The notes under the pieces are model-generated. The model saw nothing but the letters and a program-made list of their open reading frames with translations, made no database searches and was not told the origin of the DNA. Of a stretch of 15,174 nt of DNA, positions 1-6,615 are shown in pieces; position 1 is the stretch's first letter; each line of letters opens with the position of its first letter. This DNA is from DASXTB01 sp036505615 (GTDB lineage Bacteria; Acidobacteriota; UBA6911; JACQSX01). Position numbers and translations under genes: made by a program. Where the stretch lies: positions 1 to 15,174 of the forward strand of contig DASXTB010000272.1 in NCBI GenBank assembly GCA_036505615.1, read 5' to 3'.

Positions 1-181
1 ATCGCACTGAGACATTTCCATGCCATCCTGACAGGTGACCGTTAAGAACTTGTATCGGCCCGTCAGAAGACATAACTGGCCAATGTCGAAATTTGCGAAA
101 AAAAAGATGCGATCGGAAGGAAAGACATTCGGCATGGAGAAGAGAAATCTTTGTCAGCCGCTAGTTGCAGGATAGTGACGT

Positions 182-216
182 GACAGGCAACGACTGAACT
201 GGACAGGCAACGACTG
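182..216. repeat. 15-bp direct repeat, two copies
   Basis: GACAGGCAACGACTG occurs at 182-196 and again at 202-216, so the copies start 20 bp apart. Spaced repeats of this kind can be transposase-binding sites at the end of an insertion sequence, but no transposase gene or matching opposite end is seen. Origin unknown. Confidence 0.6.
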
Positions 217-365
217 GGCATTTCAATTCTCGTCCTGAATTTGCGCTCCAGTCGCTGACTTATTTTGAGGACGCAGAGGATGATCCCATGCCGGACAGGC
301 TGGCGCCAATTACATGGGAAGAAGTGAAAAATTTCTTCAGGAAAGAAGCGCCCCGACTACGATAG
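198..365 (+). pseudogene. 3' remnant of a protein gene, possibly AbiEii-like nucleotidyltransferase
   Basis: An open frame without a usable start runs from just after a TGA at 195-197 to a TAG at 363-365. From about 231 it reads like the C-terminal end of a genuine protein: an aromatic/acidic stretch (LTYFEDAEDDPMP), then a W-E-E-V-K-x-F-F helix and a basic end (APRLR). From memory this resembles the C-terminal end of AbiEii/AbiGii-family nucleotidyltransferase toxins, which often end with a YFDDAE-P-P pattern followed by WE-VK-FF. The N-terminal domain and any start codon are missing, so it is a decayed fragment. Confidence is moderate that it was coding and low for the family name. Confidence 0.4.
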
Positions 366-470
366 ATTGCGCCGGTCCAATTACACGATCGGCTTTTTTG
401 TTCCAAGTCTAGACTATAGACTAAGTGTTCAGTCTCAGAACCGAAATTGAAGCCGGGTCAAGGACAAACC

Positions 471-765
471 GGCCCACGATCAGCTACAGCTACGATGCTC
501 TCAATCGCCTTGCTACGGCGGCCACCAGTGCACGCAATGGGGACCTTCCTGGACTTACGACCGCTCCATTAACGCCGGGGCTACCACCTACACCTACGAT
601 GCCTTCGGAAGCCGAGTGACGAAGACGACCGGCTCGACCGTCGTGCTGTTCCCCCCGGATGTGGTGATGCGTATATGTCCTGCGTCAGTCCTTCAGCTAC
701 AGACAGCGAATCAGGCGGAAAAGCGTACCGGCCCTTGGGGGAATTCATTGCAGACCGCTATTTAG
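471..765 (+). pseudogene. Frameshifted RHS/YD-repeat fragment
   Basis: Two YD-type repeat motifs lie in different frames. The first frame encodes ISYSYDALNRLATAAT (about 481-529). A second frame, starting near 538, encodes SWTYDRS and then TYTYDAFGSRVTKTTGSTVV (about 551-650), and stays open to a TAG near 763-765. Joining them needs a frame change around 530-540. YxYDxLNRL and YxYDAFGxR are the signature repeats of RHS/YD-repeat proteins, which are normally over a thousand residues long and form a shell around a toxin. Only about 90 residues remain here, with no start and no RHS core, so this is a pseudogene fragment and not a functional toxin gene. Confidence 0.55.
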
Positions 766-780
766 GATTGAAAAAGGTGA

Positions 781-844
781 TAGGCTACTGGATTAGGCTA
801 CATTATAGGCTACTGGATTAGGCTACCAGATCAGGCTACCAGAT
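781..844. repeat. 13-bp tandem repeat array
   Basis: The units are TAGGCTACTGGAT (781-793), a shortened TAGGCTACAT unit (794-803), TAGGCTACTGGAT (806-818), TAGGCTACCAGAT (819-831) and CAGGCTACCAGAT (832-844). The shared core is AGGCTAC. The array ends directly against the palindrome at 844 and lies upstream of the hydrolase gene. It could be slippage-expanded or could bind a regulator. Confidence 0.75.
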
Positions 845-862
845 GATCACCCAAGGTGATCA
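844..862. promoter_or_regulatory. Perfect palindrome, candidate operator or hairpin
   Basis: TGATCACC (844-851) and GGTGATCA (855-862) are perfect reverse complements around a 3-base spacer. CAGATGAT-type sequence flanks both sides. The palindrome sits 32 bp before the GTG start at 895. It could be an operator for the hydrolase cluster or a hairpin ending read-through from the RHS remnant. No T-run follows, which argues against a classic terminator. Confidence 0.45.
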
Positions 863-894
863 GATGATGAGCTGCTTGCGGGGAGGAGTCTATC

Positions 895-1650
895 GTGAAA
901 ACAGCGATGTTGCCGTTGGCCCTGCTTGCTGCAGGCTCCATGCTGGGACCTCAAGCGCCTGCCCTTCAGACATTCGACTCCAACGGAGTGCCCATTGCAT
1001 ATACCGTGGAAGGCCAGGGCGAACCGGTGGTACTTATTCATGGACTGAACTCAAGCGCGGGCATGAATTGGAGAGCGCCGGGAACGATCGGTCGCCTCGC
1101 TCGAAGTTATCAAGTCATCGCTCTGGATCTCCGCGGCCACGGACGCTCGGGTAAGCCTCTGGAAAGCGGAGCCTACGGTACGGAGATGGTAGAGGATGTC
1201 ATCCGCCTCCTGGATCATCTGGAGATCAAGACGGCTCACATAATTGGCTACTCGATGGGCGGCATGATCACTTTGAAGTTGATAACCGAGCATCCGGAGC
1301 GGGTTCGCTCTGCGATGCTCGGTGGAATGGGGTGGTTGCGCTCCGGCAGCGCCATGCAGAATTTCTGGGGCAAGCTGCCCAATAAAGAAGCAACAAGGAC
1401 CCCCTCGGCTTGTGTCCGCAGCCTGGGCCAACTGGCAGTCACGAAAGACGAGGTCAAAAACGTCCGTGTTCCGGTGGAAATCGTTATCGGTGACCGGGAC
1501 CCAGTAAGGCGCCTCTATGTCGCTCCGCTGCAACCGGTCCGTCCTGATTGGCCCATCATACTGATTTCCGGGGCAGGCCATTTGAACTGCGCCATCAAAC
1601 CTCAATTCCAAGATGAGCTCCAAAAGTGGCTCGATCAGCACAAACAATGA
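895..1650 (+). CDS. Secreted alpha/beta hydrolase
   Basis: A 251-residue alpha/beta-hydrolase-fold protein. The first 24 or so residues (basic KT, then a hydrophobic run ending near APALQ) look like a Sec signal peptide, so it probably acts outside the cytoplasm. Fold landmarks in order are the oxyanion-loop HG (VVLIHG, 45-50), DLRGHGRS (78-85), the nucleophile elbow GYSMGG with Ser120, an acid in GDRDP (Asp200 or Asp202) and His229 in GAGHLN. Substrate cannot be read from sequence; this subclass includes esterases, lactonases and epoxide or peroxide enzymes. The region between the elbow and the acid is short, so the cap domain is small. The start is GTG at 895 because GGGAGGAG lies 6 bp upstream at 881-888. 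The next gene begins within 40 bp. Confidence 0.88.
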   Translation: MKTAMLPLALLAAGSMLGPQAPALQTFDSNGVPIAYTVEGQGEPVVLIHGLNSSAGMNWRAPGTIGRLARSYQVIALDLRGHGRSGKPLESGAYGTEMVEDVIRLLDHLEIKTAHIIGYSMGGMITLKLITEHPERVRSAMLGGMGWLRSGSAMQNFWGKLPNKEATRTPSACVRSLGQLAVTKDEVKNVRVPVEIVIGDRDPVRRLYVAPLQPVRPDWPIILISGAGHLNCAIKPQFQDELQKWLDQHKQ

Positions 1651-1686
1651 ACCATGGTCAACACAACGAGTATAAGGAACGAACTA

Positions 1687-2799
1687 ATGAAGCCGGGAGA
1701 TCAGTCAAGCACACAACGAATGGATTTCAAACCACCCACTAAGATCGGGCGTCGTTCGTTTCTTTCCGGAGGGGCGGCAGCGGCGTTGGCGACCGCGGCC
1801 TTTGGGCAAGGGCGGAATTATGAACGGAATGCTCACCCTGTGCGCTACCCCGATCCGGACATCGTTATCCTAGACAAACAGTTCACCAAGTACAAAATCG
1901 GCAATACACCGATCCAACGCCTGTACACAGGGACGCTGTGGGCCGAAGGTCCTGCATGGAGCGGCGCCGGTCGTTATCTAGTCTGGAGTGATATTCCCAG
2001 CAACATTCAACTCCGCTGGCTCGCTGAGGACGGCCATGTGAGCGTGTTTCGCAACCCCGCCAACAACAGCAACGGCAATACATTCGATTGGGAGGGCCGC
2101 CAGATTTCATGCGAGCACGGTACGCGCCGAGTGGTGCGCTATGAGCATAACGGCACTCTGACCGTGCTGGCAGACAAATGGCAGGGCAAGCCCCTGAACG
2201 CGCCTAACGACGTCGTGGTGCACCCGGACGGGGGCATCTGGTTTACTGACCCCGGCTACGGCGCCCTTATGAACTATGAAGGCAATAAGGGTGATCTCTA
2301 TCTTAAGGAAGCGGTCTACCGCATTGATGCCAAGATCGGAAAGATGGATGCCGTCACCGATCAACTGTTTAAGCCCAACGGACTTTGCTTTTCACCTGAT
2401 TACAAAAAGCTCTACATCGCGGACACCGGCGCTTCGCACTATCCCCAGGCTCCCAAAAACATCATGATTTTTGACCTGGTGGACGGAAATAAACTCCGAG
2501 GCGGTCGCGAATACGCCTCCATGAAACTGAACATGAAAAATGGACAGTTCGCCGGACTTGCCGATGGCATCCGCGCCGACGTTGATGGCAATATCTGGGT
2601 TGGAGCAGGATGGGTCGGTGAAGGTTACGATGGCGTTCACATCTTTGACCCGCATGGGCAGCGCATCGGGCAAATTCTTCTGCCCGAGATTTGCAGCAAC
2701 ATTTGTTTCGGCGGCGAAAGACGAAATCGCTTGTTCATGACTGCCAGCCAGTCGCTGTACGCGGTTTACGTCGAAACTCAAGGTGCGCATATTGCGTGA
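1687..2799 (+). CDS. Tat-exported SMP-30/gluconolactonase-like protein
   Basis: A 370-residue six-bladed beta-propeller of the SMP-30/gluconolactonase/LRE family, whose members hydrolyse sugar or other lactones using a divalent metal. The N-terminus carries a twin-arginine motif (RRSFLSG, R22-R23), then an Ala-rich hydrophobic segment ending near AFGQG, so export by Tat is likely. Family signatures follow: EGPAW (metal ligand Glu87), NAPND (Asn174), HPDGGIWFTDPGYG, KPNGLCFSPD (Asn231), LYIADT and ADGI (Asp293). All expected metal and substrate residues are present. An in-frame ATG at 1654 exists, but only the ATG at 1687 has a good ribosome site (AAGGA, 1674-1678). The gene lies between two alpha/beta hydrolases, and all three probably share a transcript and an extracytoplasmic catabolic role. 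The natural lactone is unknown. Confidence 0.85.
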   Translation: MKPGDQSSTQRMDFKPPTKIGRRSFLSGGAAAALATAAFGQGRNYERNAHPVRYPDPDIVILDKQFTKYKIGNTPIQRLYTGTLWAEGPAWSGAGRYLVWSDIPSNIQLRWLAEDGHVSVFRNPANNSNGNTFDWEGRQISCEHGTRRVVRYEHNGTLTVLADKWQGKPLNAPNDVVVHPDGGIWFTDPGYGALMNYEGNKGDLYLKEAVYRIDAKIGKMDAVTDQLFKPNGLCFSPDYKKLYIADTGASHYPQAPKNIMIFDLVDGNKLRGGREYASMKLNMKNGQFAGLADGIRADVDGNIWVGAGWVGEGYDGVHIFDPHGQRIGQILLPEICSNICFGGERRNRLFMTASQSLYAVYVETQGAHIA

Positions 2800-2813
2800 G
2801 CGGCGAATGAACG

Positions 2814-3854
2814 ATGCACGCTTTGTCCTCCGCCATAATTTTTCTTTTCATCCTCTTCGTTCTCGTTCTGGCAGGCCGGGTCTATCAAATCATCGGCACT
2901 ACTAAGGACTGGGCAAAGTTTCCACCTCCCGGACAAATTATCGAGGTCGGCGGGCATCGCTTGCACATCTGGTGCATGGGCGATGGCTCTCCGGTTGTTG
3001 TGTTTGATTCCGCGCTGGGCGCTTCATGCTTGAGTTGGGCAATGGTGCAACCTTCAGTCGCCGGTTTTACTCGCGCCTGCAGCTACGACCGCGCGGGCTT
3101 TGGGTGGAGCGACGCGGGGCCAATACCGCGTACGGCCCAGCGGATAGCGAATGAATTGCACGCTCTTCTGGCGGGCGCACGCGTCCCCGGTCCTTATGTT
3201 CTTGTCGGTCACTCGTTCGGCGGCTTCACTGCGCGCCTTTTCGCCTCAAGATACCGGGACGATGTTGCGGGCATGGTGCTGGTTGATCCAGCCGACCCGG
3301 AAGAATGGCTGCAGATCACCGAACAGAAGAAAAAAAGAGTGGAGACGGGCGCCGCACTCTGCCGTCGAGGCGTCTGGCTGGCGCGGCTCGGAATAGCCCG
3401 CTTCGTCTCTCTTCTGGCCAGCGTGGGCGCGTTCGAGTTGGCCCGCTCTACCGTTTCGCTGGTGAGTCACGGCGCCCTAAGGCGCGAGGAAGAGAGTTTA
3501 CTGGCTCCCGTCAATAAATTACCCTCCCATCTTCGACCGGCCCTGCGAACCTTCTGGACGCAACCAAAATTCTTCGAAGCACTGGCCAGCCAGATCGAGG
3601 CAATTTATGAAAGTGCGGCCCAAGTCGCCTCCACCGGCGATTACGGCGACATGCCACTGACCGTGCTGTCAGCGGGCAATTCAGGGCCCGTTCAGCTAGC
3701 GAGGCATGAGGCGATGGCGCGCCTTTCCGGCAGAGGCAAACACATCATCGCCTCCAAGAGTGGACACTGGATTCCTGTGGATCAGCCGGAACTGGTAGTC
3801 GAGTCGATTCGCCAAGTGATTAAAGCGGCAAGGGAGAGAGCCGTTGCGCGATAG
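2814..3854 (+). CDS. Membrane-anchored alpha/beta hydrolase
   Basis: A 346-residue protein with a single N-terminal hydrophobic helix (residues 7-20, no clear cleavage site), then an alpha/beta-hydrolase domain. The nucleophile elbow is GHSFGG with Ser134, and the catalytic His is probably His318 in SGHWIPVDQPELV. After the strand that often carries the acid (LTVLSAGNSGP) there is no Asp or Glu. The acid may instead be Asp158 in MVLVDP, a position used by some branches of the superfamily. A YDRAGFGWSD motif at 91-100 matches the strand-4 loop of this subgroup. It starts 14 bp after the lactonase stop with only a weak ribosome site, so translation may be coupled. It is distinct from the first hydrolase (895-1650), being longer, membrane-tethered and with a basic insert around 172-175. 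Substrate unknown. Confidence 0.85.
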   Translation: MHALSSAIIFLFILFVLVLAGRVYQIIGTTKDWAKFPPPGQIIEVGGHRLHIWCMGDGSPVVVFDSALGASCLSWAMVQPSVAGFTRACSYDRAGFGWSDAGPIPRTAQRIANELHALLAGARVPGPYVLVGHSFGGFTARLFASRYRDDVAGMVLVDPADPEEWLQITEQKKKRVETGAALCRRGVWLARLGIARFVSLLASVGAFELARSTVSLVSHGALRREEESLLAPVNKLPSHLRPALRTFWTQPKFFEALASQIEAIYESAAQVASTGDYGDMPLTVLSAGNSGPVQLARHEAMARLSGRGKHIIASKSGHWIPVDQPELVVESIRQVIKAARERAVAR

Positions 3855-3878
3855 CTTTTTGTGCAGGGTGACGTAAAA

Positions 3879-4520
3879 TTGAACATCAACCACGCAGACA
3901 ATGGAAAATACTTTGCCGTTGCTCTAATCACTTCCACTCTCGTTTACCTCTGGCCGATAGAATATTGGCTCGGCCATCGTCACTGGACGGGTCCGGCCGT
4001 CATCCTGGCCAATTTTCTGCTGTGTCTGGAATACAATCGAAGATATGGAGCCGGACCGAGTGCCTGGGGCTTTTCCCCGCAGGATTTCTTTCCCGCGCTT
4101 GGCTGGACTGTTCTGTTTACTATTCCCGTTTTGCTCGCCATCGCCGCTGCAGGATGGCACTTCGGAACTGTGTCAGGCAGGAATCACCCCATGCATGATC
4201 TCTCCGGTTTGTTCCTCTGGGCACTGGCTCAGCAATTCGCGCTGCAGACTGTCCTGTTGCAGGAGCTGCGAAGACGAATCAGGCCGCCGTGGGCGGTGGC
4301 TGCAGCGGCTGTACTCTTTGCTCTGCTTCACCTCCCCAATCCCTTCTTAGTTCCTCTCACGTTTCTGGGAGGCTGGATCTGGTGCTGGGTCTACTCACGT
4401 CATCCCAACATCATCCCGCTTGCGCTATCCCACAGCCTCTGCAGTCTGGCGATTCTGGTATTTCTGTCAAGAGAGCTAACCGGCAGCATGCGCGTGGGGT
4501 TTTCTTACTTTCTATTGTGA
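3879..4520 (+). CDS. CPBP-like membrane protein lacking the catalytic glutamates
   Basis: About 213 residues with several hydrophobic helices, resembling the CPBP (CaaX protease and bacteriocin-processing) family. The final helices fit: a motif-1 helix (FLWALAQQFALQ), a motif-2 helix VLFALLHLPNP containing the conserved His, and a third helix with ALSHSL. The family's EExxxR catalytic motif reads QQxxxQ here, so glutamate-type intramembrane protease activity is doubtful even though both His positions remain. The TTG at 3879 is chosen because GGTGA (3867-3871) precedes it at good spacing; a GTG at 3861 is in frame but has no ribosome site and would add six residues. It follows the hydrolase by 24 bp and its stop lies one base from the stop of the convergent radical SAM gene. 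It could be a receptor, chaperone or regulator rather than a protease. Confidence 0.7.
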   Translation: MNINHADNGKYFAVALITSTLVYLWPIEYWLGHRHWTGPAVILANFLLCLEYNRRYGAGPSAWGFSPQDFFPALGWTVLFTIPVLLAIAAAGWHFGTVSGRNHPMHDLSGLFLWALAQQFALQTVLLQELRRRIRPPWAVAAAAVLFALLHLPNPFLVPLTFLGGWIWCWVYSRHPNIIPLALSHSLCSLAILVFLSRELTGSMRVGFSYFLL

Positions 4521-4521
4521 C

Positions 4522-5643
4522 TCAGACGGTCCAAGTTTCGAGTTGTTTGTGCTGTGGCGTGGCTGCTTCGTTCTCCGAGGCCCGCGTGCCTGCTGGGCGG
4601 GGGGCATCTTCAACGCCAACGCGGCGGTTTTCACGAGCGCCGATCCCTATCCGTGCTCTCAAATGCTGCGGGCCGCGCCAAAAGTCAAAAGTGGAGACCT
4701 GATGCACGCAAGCCACGGTGCAATAAGGAGCACACGGTTTCTTGGTGTAGTACTCGCGGCGAACATCCTCCAGCGTGTAATCCTCCAGAGGAACACCAGG
4801 ATAGCCACGCTGTTGAGAACAGTAATGGACCAGACCGTCTTCACAGACGTACAGGTAGCGGGCGCCGGAGCGACAGCGCCAGTCATTAGGCTTTCCCTCA
4901 ACCAGATTGTTCTGAAAGTAATTCAGACGAGCATAGTGGCGTTTGCCCAGTTTTCGAACCGCTTCGAAAATTTCCTTCTCTTCGGCGCCCAGGGGTGTGA
5001 GAAGCCCCGAGCCGTCATGAATAATTCCCACAGTAGTGGTAAATTCCAACTCCACCGCCCTTCGTGCGATTACCAGGGCATCCTGAGGATTCTTGATACC
5101 TCCCCCCAAAACAGAATTTATATTCACTTCAAACTCGGCATGCTCGGCCAGCAACTGCAGCTTCTTGTCCAGGACTTTGAGGCTCTTGTTGGAAACTTCG
5201 TCCGGCGCAACGTTGTCAATGCTGATCTGCAAATACTCAAGGCCGGCACGATTCAGTGCCTGGATCCGGTCGGCGGTCAACAGGTATCCGTTGGTGATCA
5301 ATCCGGCGATCATTCCACGTTTTCGGGTCCTGGCCACAATCTTTTCCACGTCCTTGTGCATCAGCGGTTCCCCGCCGCTGATGACAACCACCATCAACCC
5401 GAGTTTGGCCAGCCGATCCAGCCGGCGATACATATCCTCGACAGGAACCGGATCGGAGTGATCATCGTACTCGTTGCAATAGGCGCAGGCTAGGTTACAG
5501 CGTCGCATGGGAATGATGTGGGCGAGCAGAGGCCTGTGGCGGAAGGCGACGCCGGTCGCCAGCAGCCGATACTGGCGCGCCCTGCGGCGCAACTTGCGGG
5601 TCAGCTCCATAGGTTTGACGAGAAAGCTATTCAAGCTGAACAT
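4522..5643 (-). CDS. Radical SAM enzyme with Cys-rich C-terminal region
   Basis: A 373-residue radical SAM protein. The cluster motif CNLACAYC supplies Cys49, Cys53 and Cys56 for the 4Fe-4S cluster that cleaves S-adenosylmethionine; ISGGEPL (89-94) and SIDN (141-144) are the expected SAM-contact motifs. The C-terminal part has six more cysteines, Cys257, 267 and 275, then Cys304, 308 and 312 (CAPYCTVAC), arranged like a SPASM/twitch-type region for auxiliary clusters. The last 50 or so residues are Arg/Ala/Glu-rich and look disordered. The ATG at 5643 overlaps the LolA-like gene by 17 bp; an alternative ATG at 5610 would avoid the overlap, and neither has a clear ribosome site. As last gene of the operon it may modify the lipid or peptide handled by the transport proteins. 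Substrate unknown. Confidence 0.85.
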   Translation of the reverse strand: MFSLNSFLVKPMELTRKLRRRARQYRLLATGVAFRHRPLLAHIIPMRRCNLACAYCNEYDDHSDPVPVEDMYRRLDRLAKLGLMVVVISGGEPLMHKDVEKIVARTRKRGMIAGLITNGYLLTADRIQALNRAGLEYLQISIDNVAPDEVSNKSLKVLDKKLQLLAEHAEFEVNINSVLGGGIKNPQDALVIARRAVELEFTTTVGIIHDGSGLLTPLGAEEKEIFEAVRKLGKRHYARLNYFQNNLVEGKPNDWRCRSGARYLYVCEDGLVHYCSQQRGYPGVPLEDYTLEDVRREYYTKKPCAPYCTVACVHQVSTFDFWRGPQHLRARIGIGARENRRVGVEDAPRPAGTRASENEAATPQHKQLETWTV

Positions 5644-6316
5644 CTTTGGGGAGTTTCAGCTTCAGCTTGTCCTTGCGTATACCTGGATTCAATTTTAGGT
5701 CGCTGAACTGGATCAACAGGTAGTCACCATTCGGTTCTACCAGCTTTTGCTGGACCGGTAACCAGACCTGATCGGCGACCCAGAGAATAATTTGAGAAAA
5801 GTAGGCAGCCACCTTCTCAGATTTCGGCCGCAATTCTAGCATGTAGGTTTTTTTCCCGTCCACCTTTTCCTCACCCAGGGGACGGATGTTGTAGGTCTCT
5901 GTCATGGAACTGCTGGTGGAGCCGAAACCGAGAACGAGGAACTCAGCCTTGTCCTTGTTTTTCCCCAACTGATACTTTCTAGCCTGCTTGATTCGAGGCT
6001 CGTAAAAAATCACTTCGCCCTTGTCAATTACCAGGATGTTGTTTTCCGGCTTGACGATGTCTTTGCGGAGAAAAGCCTGGCCGCCCTTTTCACGCACGTA
6101 CCAGAGCATTCCACTCTCGCCGCGGTCGAATTCCTTCAGAATTGCCGTCCATTTCTTTTGAAAGATCTGTGCGGAGAAATTAGTGACCTTCCTGCCGGCC
6201 GCCTCCATTTTGGCAAGAATTTCCTCTTTTGTCGCGGCCCCCAGAAGTCCAGAAGGCAGAAAGCAGAAGGCAGCAAGCAGAACACTGAACAGACGGCGCC
6301 TGGTGAATTCCTTCAT
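5627..6316 (-). CDS. LolA-like outer-membrane lipoprotein-sorting protein
   Basis: A 229-residue exported protein. Residues 1-27 (basic TRRR, then a Leu/Ala/Phe core ending in LLGA) form a Sec signal peptide. The mature part has the LolA/LolB half-barrel pattern: FSAQIFQKKW, then alternating strands with GMLWYVREKGGQAFLRKD, NNILVIDKGEVIFYEP, ARKYQLGK, a YMLELRPKSEK strand, ILWVADQVWLPVQQKL and LIQFSDLKLNPGI near the end. LolA carries lipoproteins across the periplasm; other members bind other lipids. The upstream 84-residue gene ends in TGA overlapping this start (GTGATG, 6319-6314), so translation is coupled; a GTG one codon upstream (6319) is also possible. Position between an ABC transporter and a radical SAM gene suggests a dedicated substrate rather than general lipoprotein traffic. 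Confidence 0.82.
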   Translation of the reverse strand: MKEFTRRRLFSVLLAAFCFLPSGLLGAATKEEILAKMEAAGRKVTNFSAQIFQKKWTAILKEFDRGESGMLWYVREKGGQAFLRKDIVKPENNILVIDKGEVIFYEPRIKQARKYQLGKNKDKAEFLVLGFGSTSSSMTETYNIRPLGEEKVDGKKTYMLELRPKSEKVAAYFSQIILWVADQVWLPVQQKLVEPNGDYLLIQFSDLKLNPGIRKDKLKLKLPKDVQLE

Positions 6317-6570
6317 CACCGTTTCTCTTCGTTTACCTGAACCAGTTTCTCGACCTTTTCTCGCTGCACGCCGCTTCCGGAGGCCTGATACAAAGATCCC
6401 TGCCGCGCGGCGGCCGGCGGCTGCTCATGCTTGAAGTCTGCTTGAAACCAGCTGCGGGGCGTAAAAAGAATGAATGCAATGATCAAAAGACACATCACAT
6501 CGTACTGCCAGCTTCCTCTCTCATAACTCCACAGCAGGACGCTCACGATAGCCCTACCTATTTTTCTCAT
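6316..6570 (-). CDS. Small single-pass membrane protein, unknown
   Basis: An 84-residue protein I cannot assign to a family. Residues 1-23 are amphipathic (MRKIGRAIVSVLLWSYERGSW), residues 25-37 form a hydrophobic segment (VMCLLIIAFILF), followed by TPRSWF and a hydrophilic tail rich in Gln, Ala, Lys and Glu. It lies 45 bp after the ABC ATPase gene and its TGA overlaps the start of the LolA-like gene, so it is embedded in the operon and is unlikely to be spurious. Its size and topology would suit an accessory subunit for the permease or a partner for the LolA-like carrier; this is inference from position only. Confidence 0.72.
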   Translation of the reverse strand: MRKIGRAIVSVLLWSYERGSWQYDVMCLLIIAFILFTPRSWFQADFKHEQPPAAARQGSLYQASGSGVQREKVEKLVQVNEEKR

Positions 6571-6615
6571 TGTTCTCCCATTCAGGCGGGGGATTCTCTG
6601 TCAGTTGCCAGCCGG

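Larger units (their letters stand above)
1..894. other. Degraded region with gene remnants and repeats
   Basis: No intact gene is supported here. From left to right it holds unassigned sequence (1-181), a 15-bp direct repeat, a 3' coding remnant on the plus strand (198-365), a frameshifted RHS/YD-repeat fragment (about 471-765), a 13-bp tandem repeat array (781-844) and a palindrome (844-862). All short open frames here are broken. The mix suggests an old insertion or deletion boundary next to the intact hydrolase gene at 895. Confidence 0.6.

Noticed and set aside
781..844. 13-bp repeats as a CRISPR array
   Set aside because: Units are contiguous without unique spacers and far too short.
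1051..1647. 198-codon minus-strand open frame under the first hydrolase
   Set aside because: It is the shadow of a well-supported alpha/beta hydrolase gene and has no recognisable motif.
4543..5493. 316-codon plus-strand open frame opposite the radical SAM gene
   Set aside because: It is the antisense of a gene with clear radical SAM motifs; its own translation shows no family motif or ribosome site.
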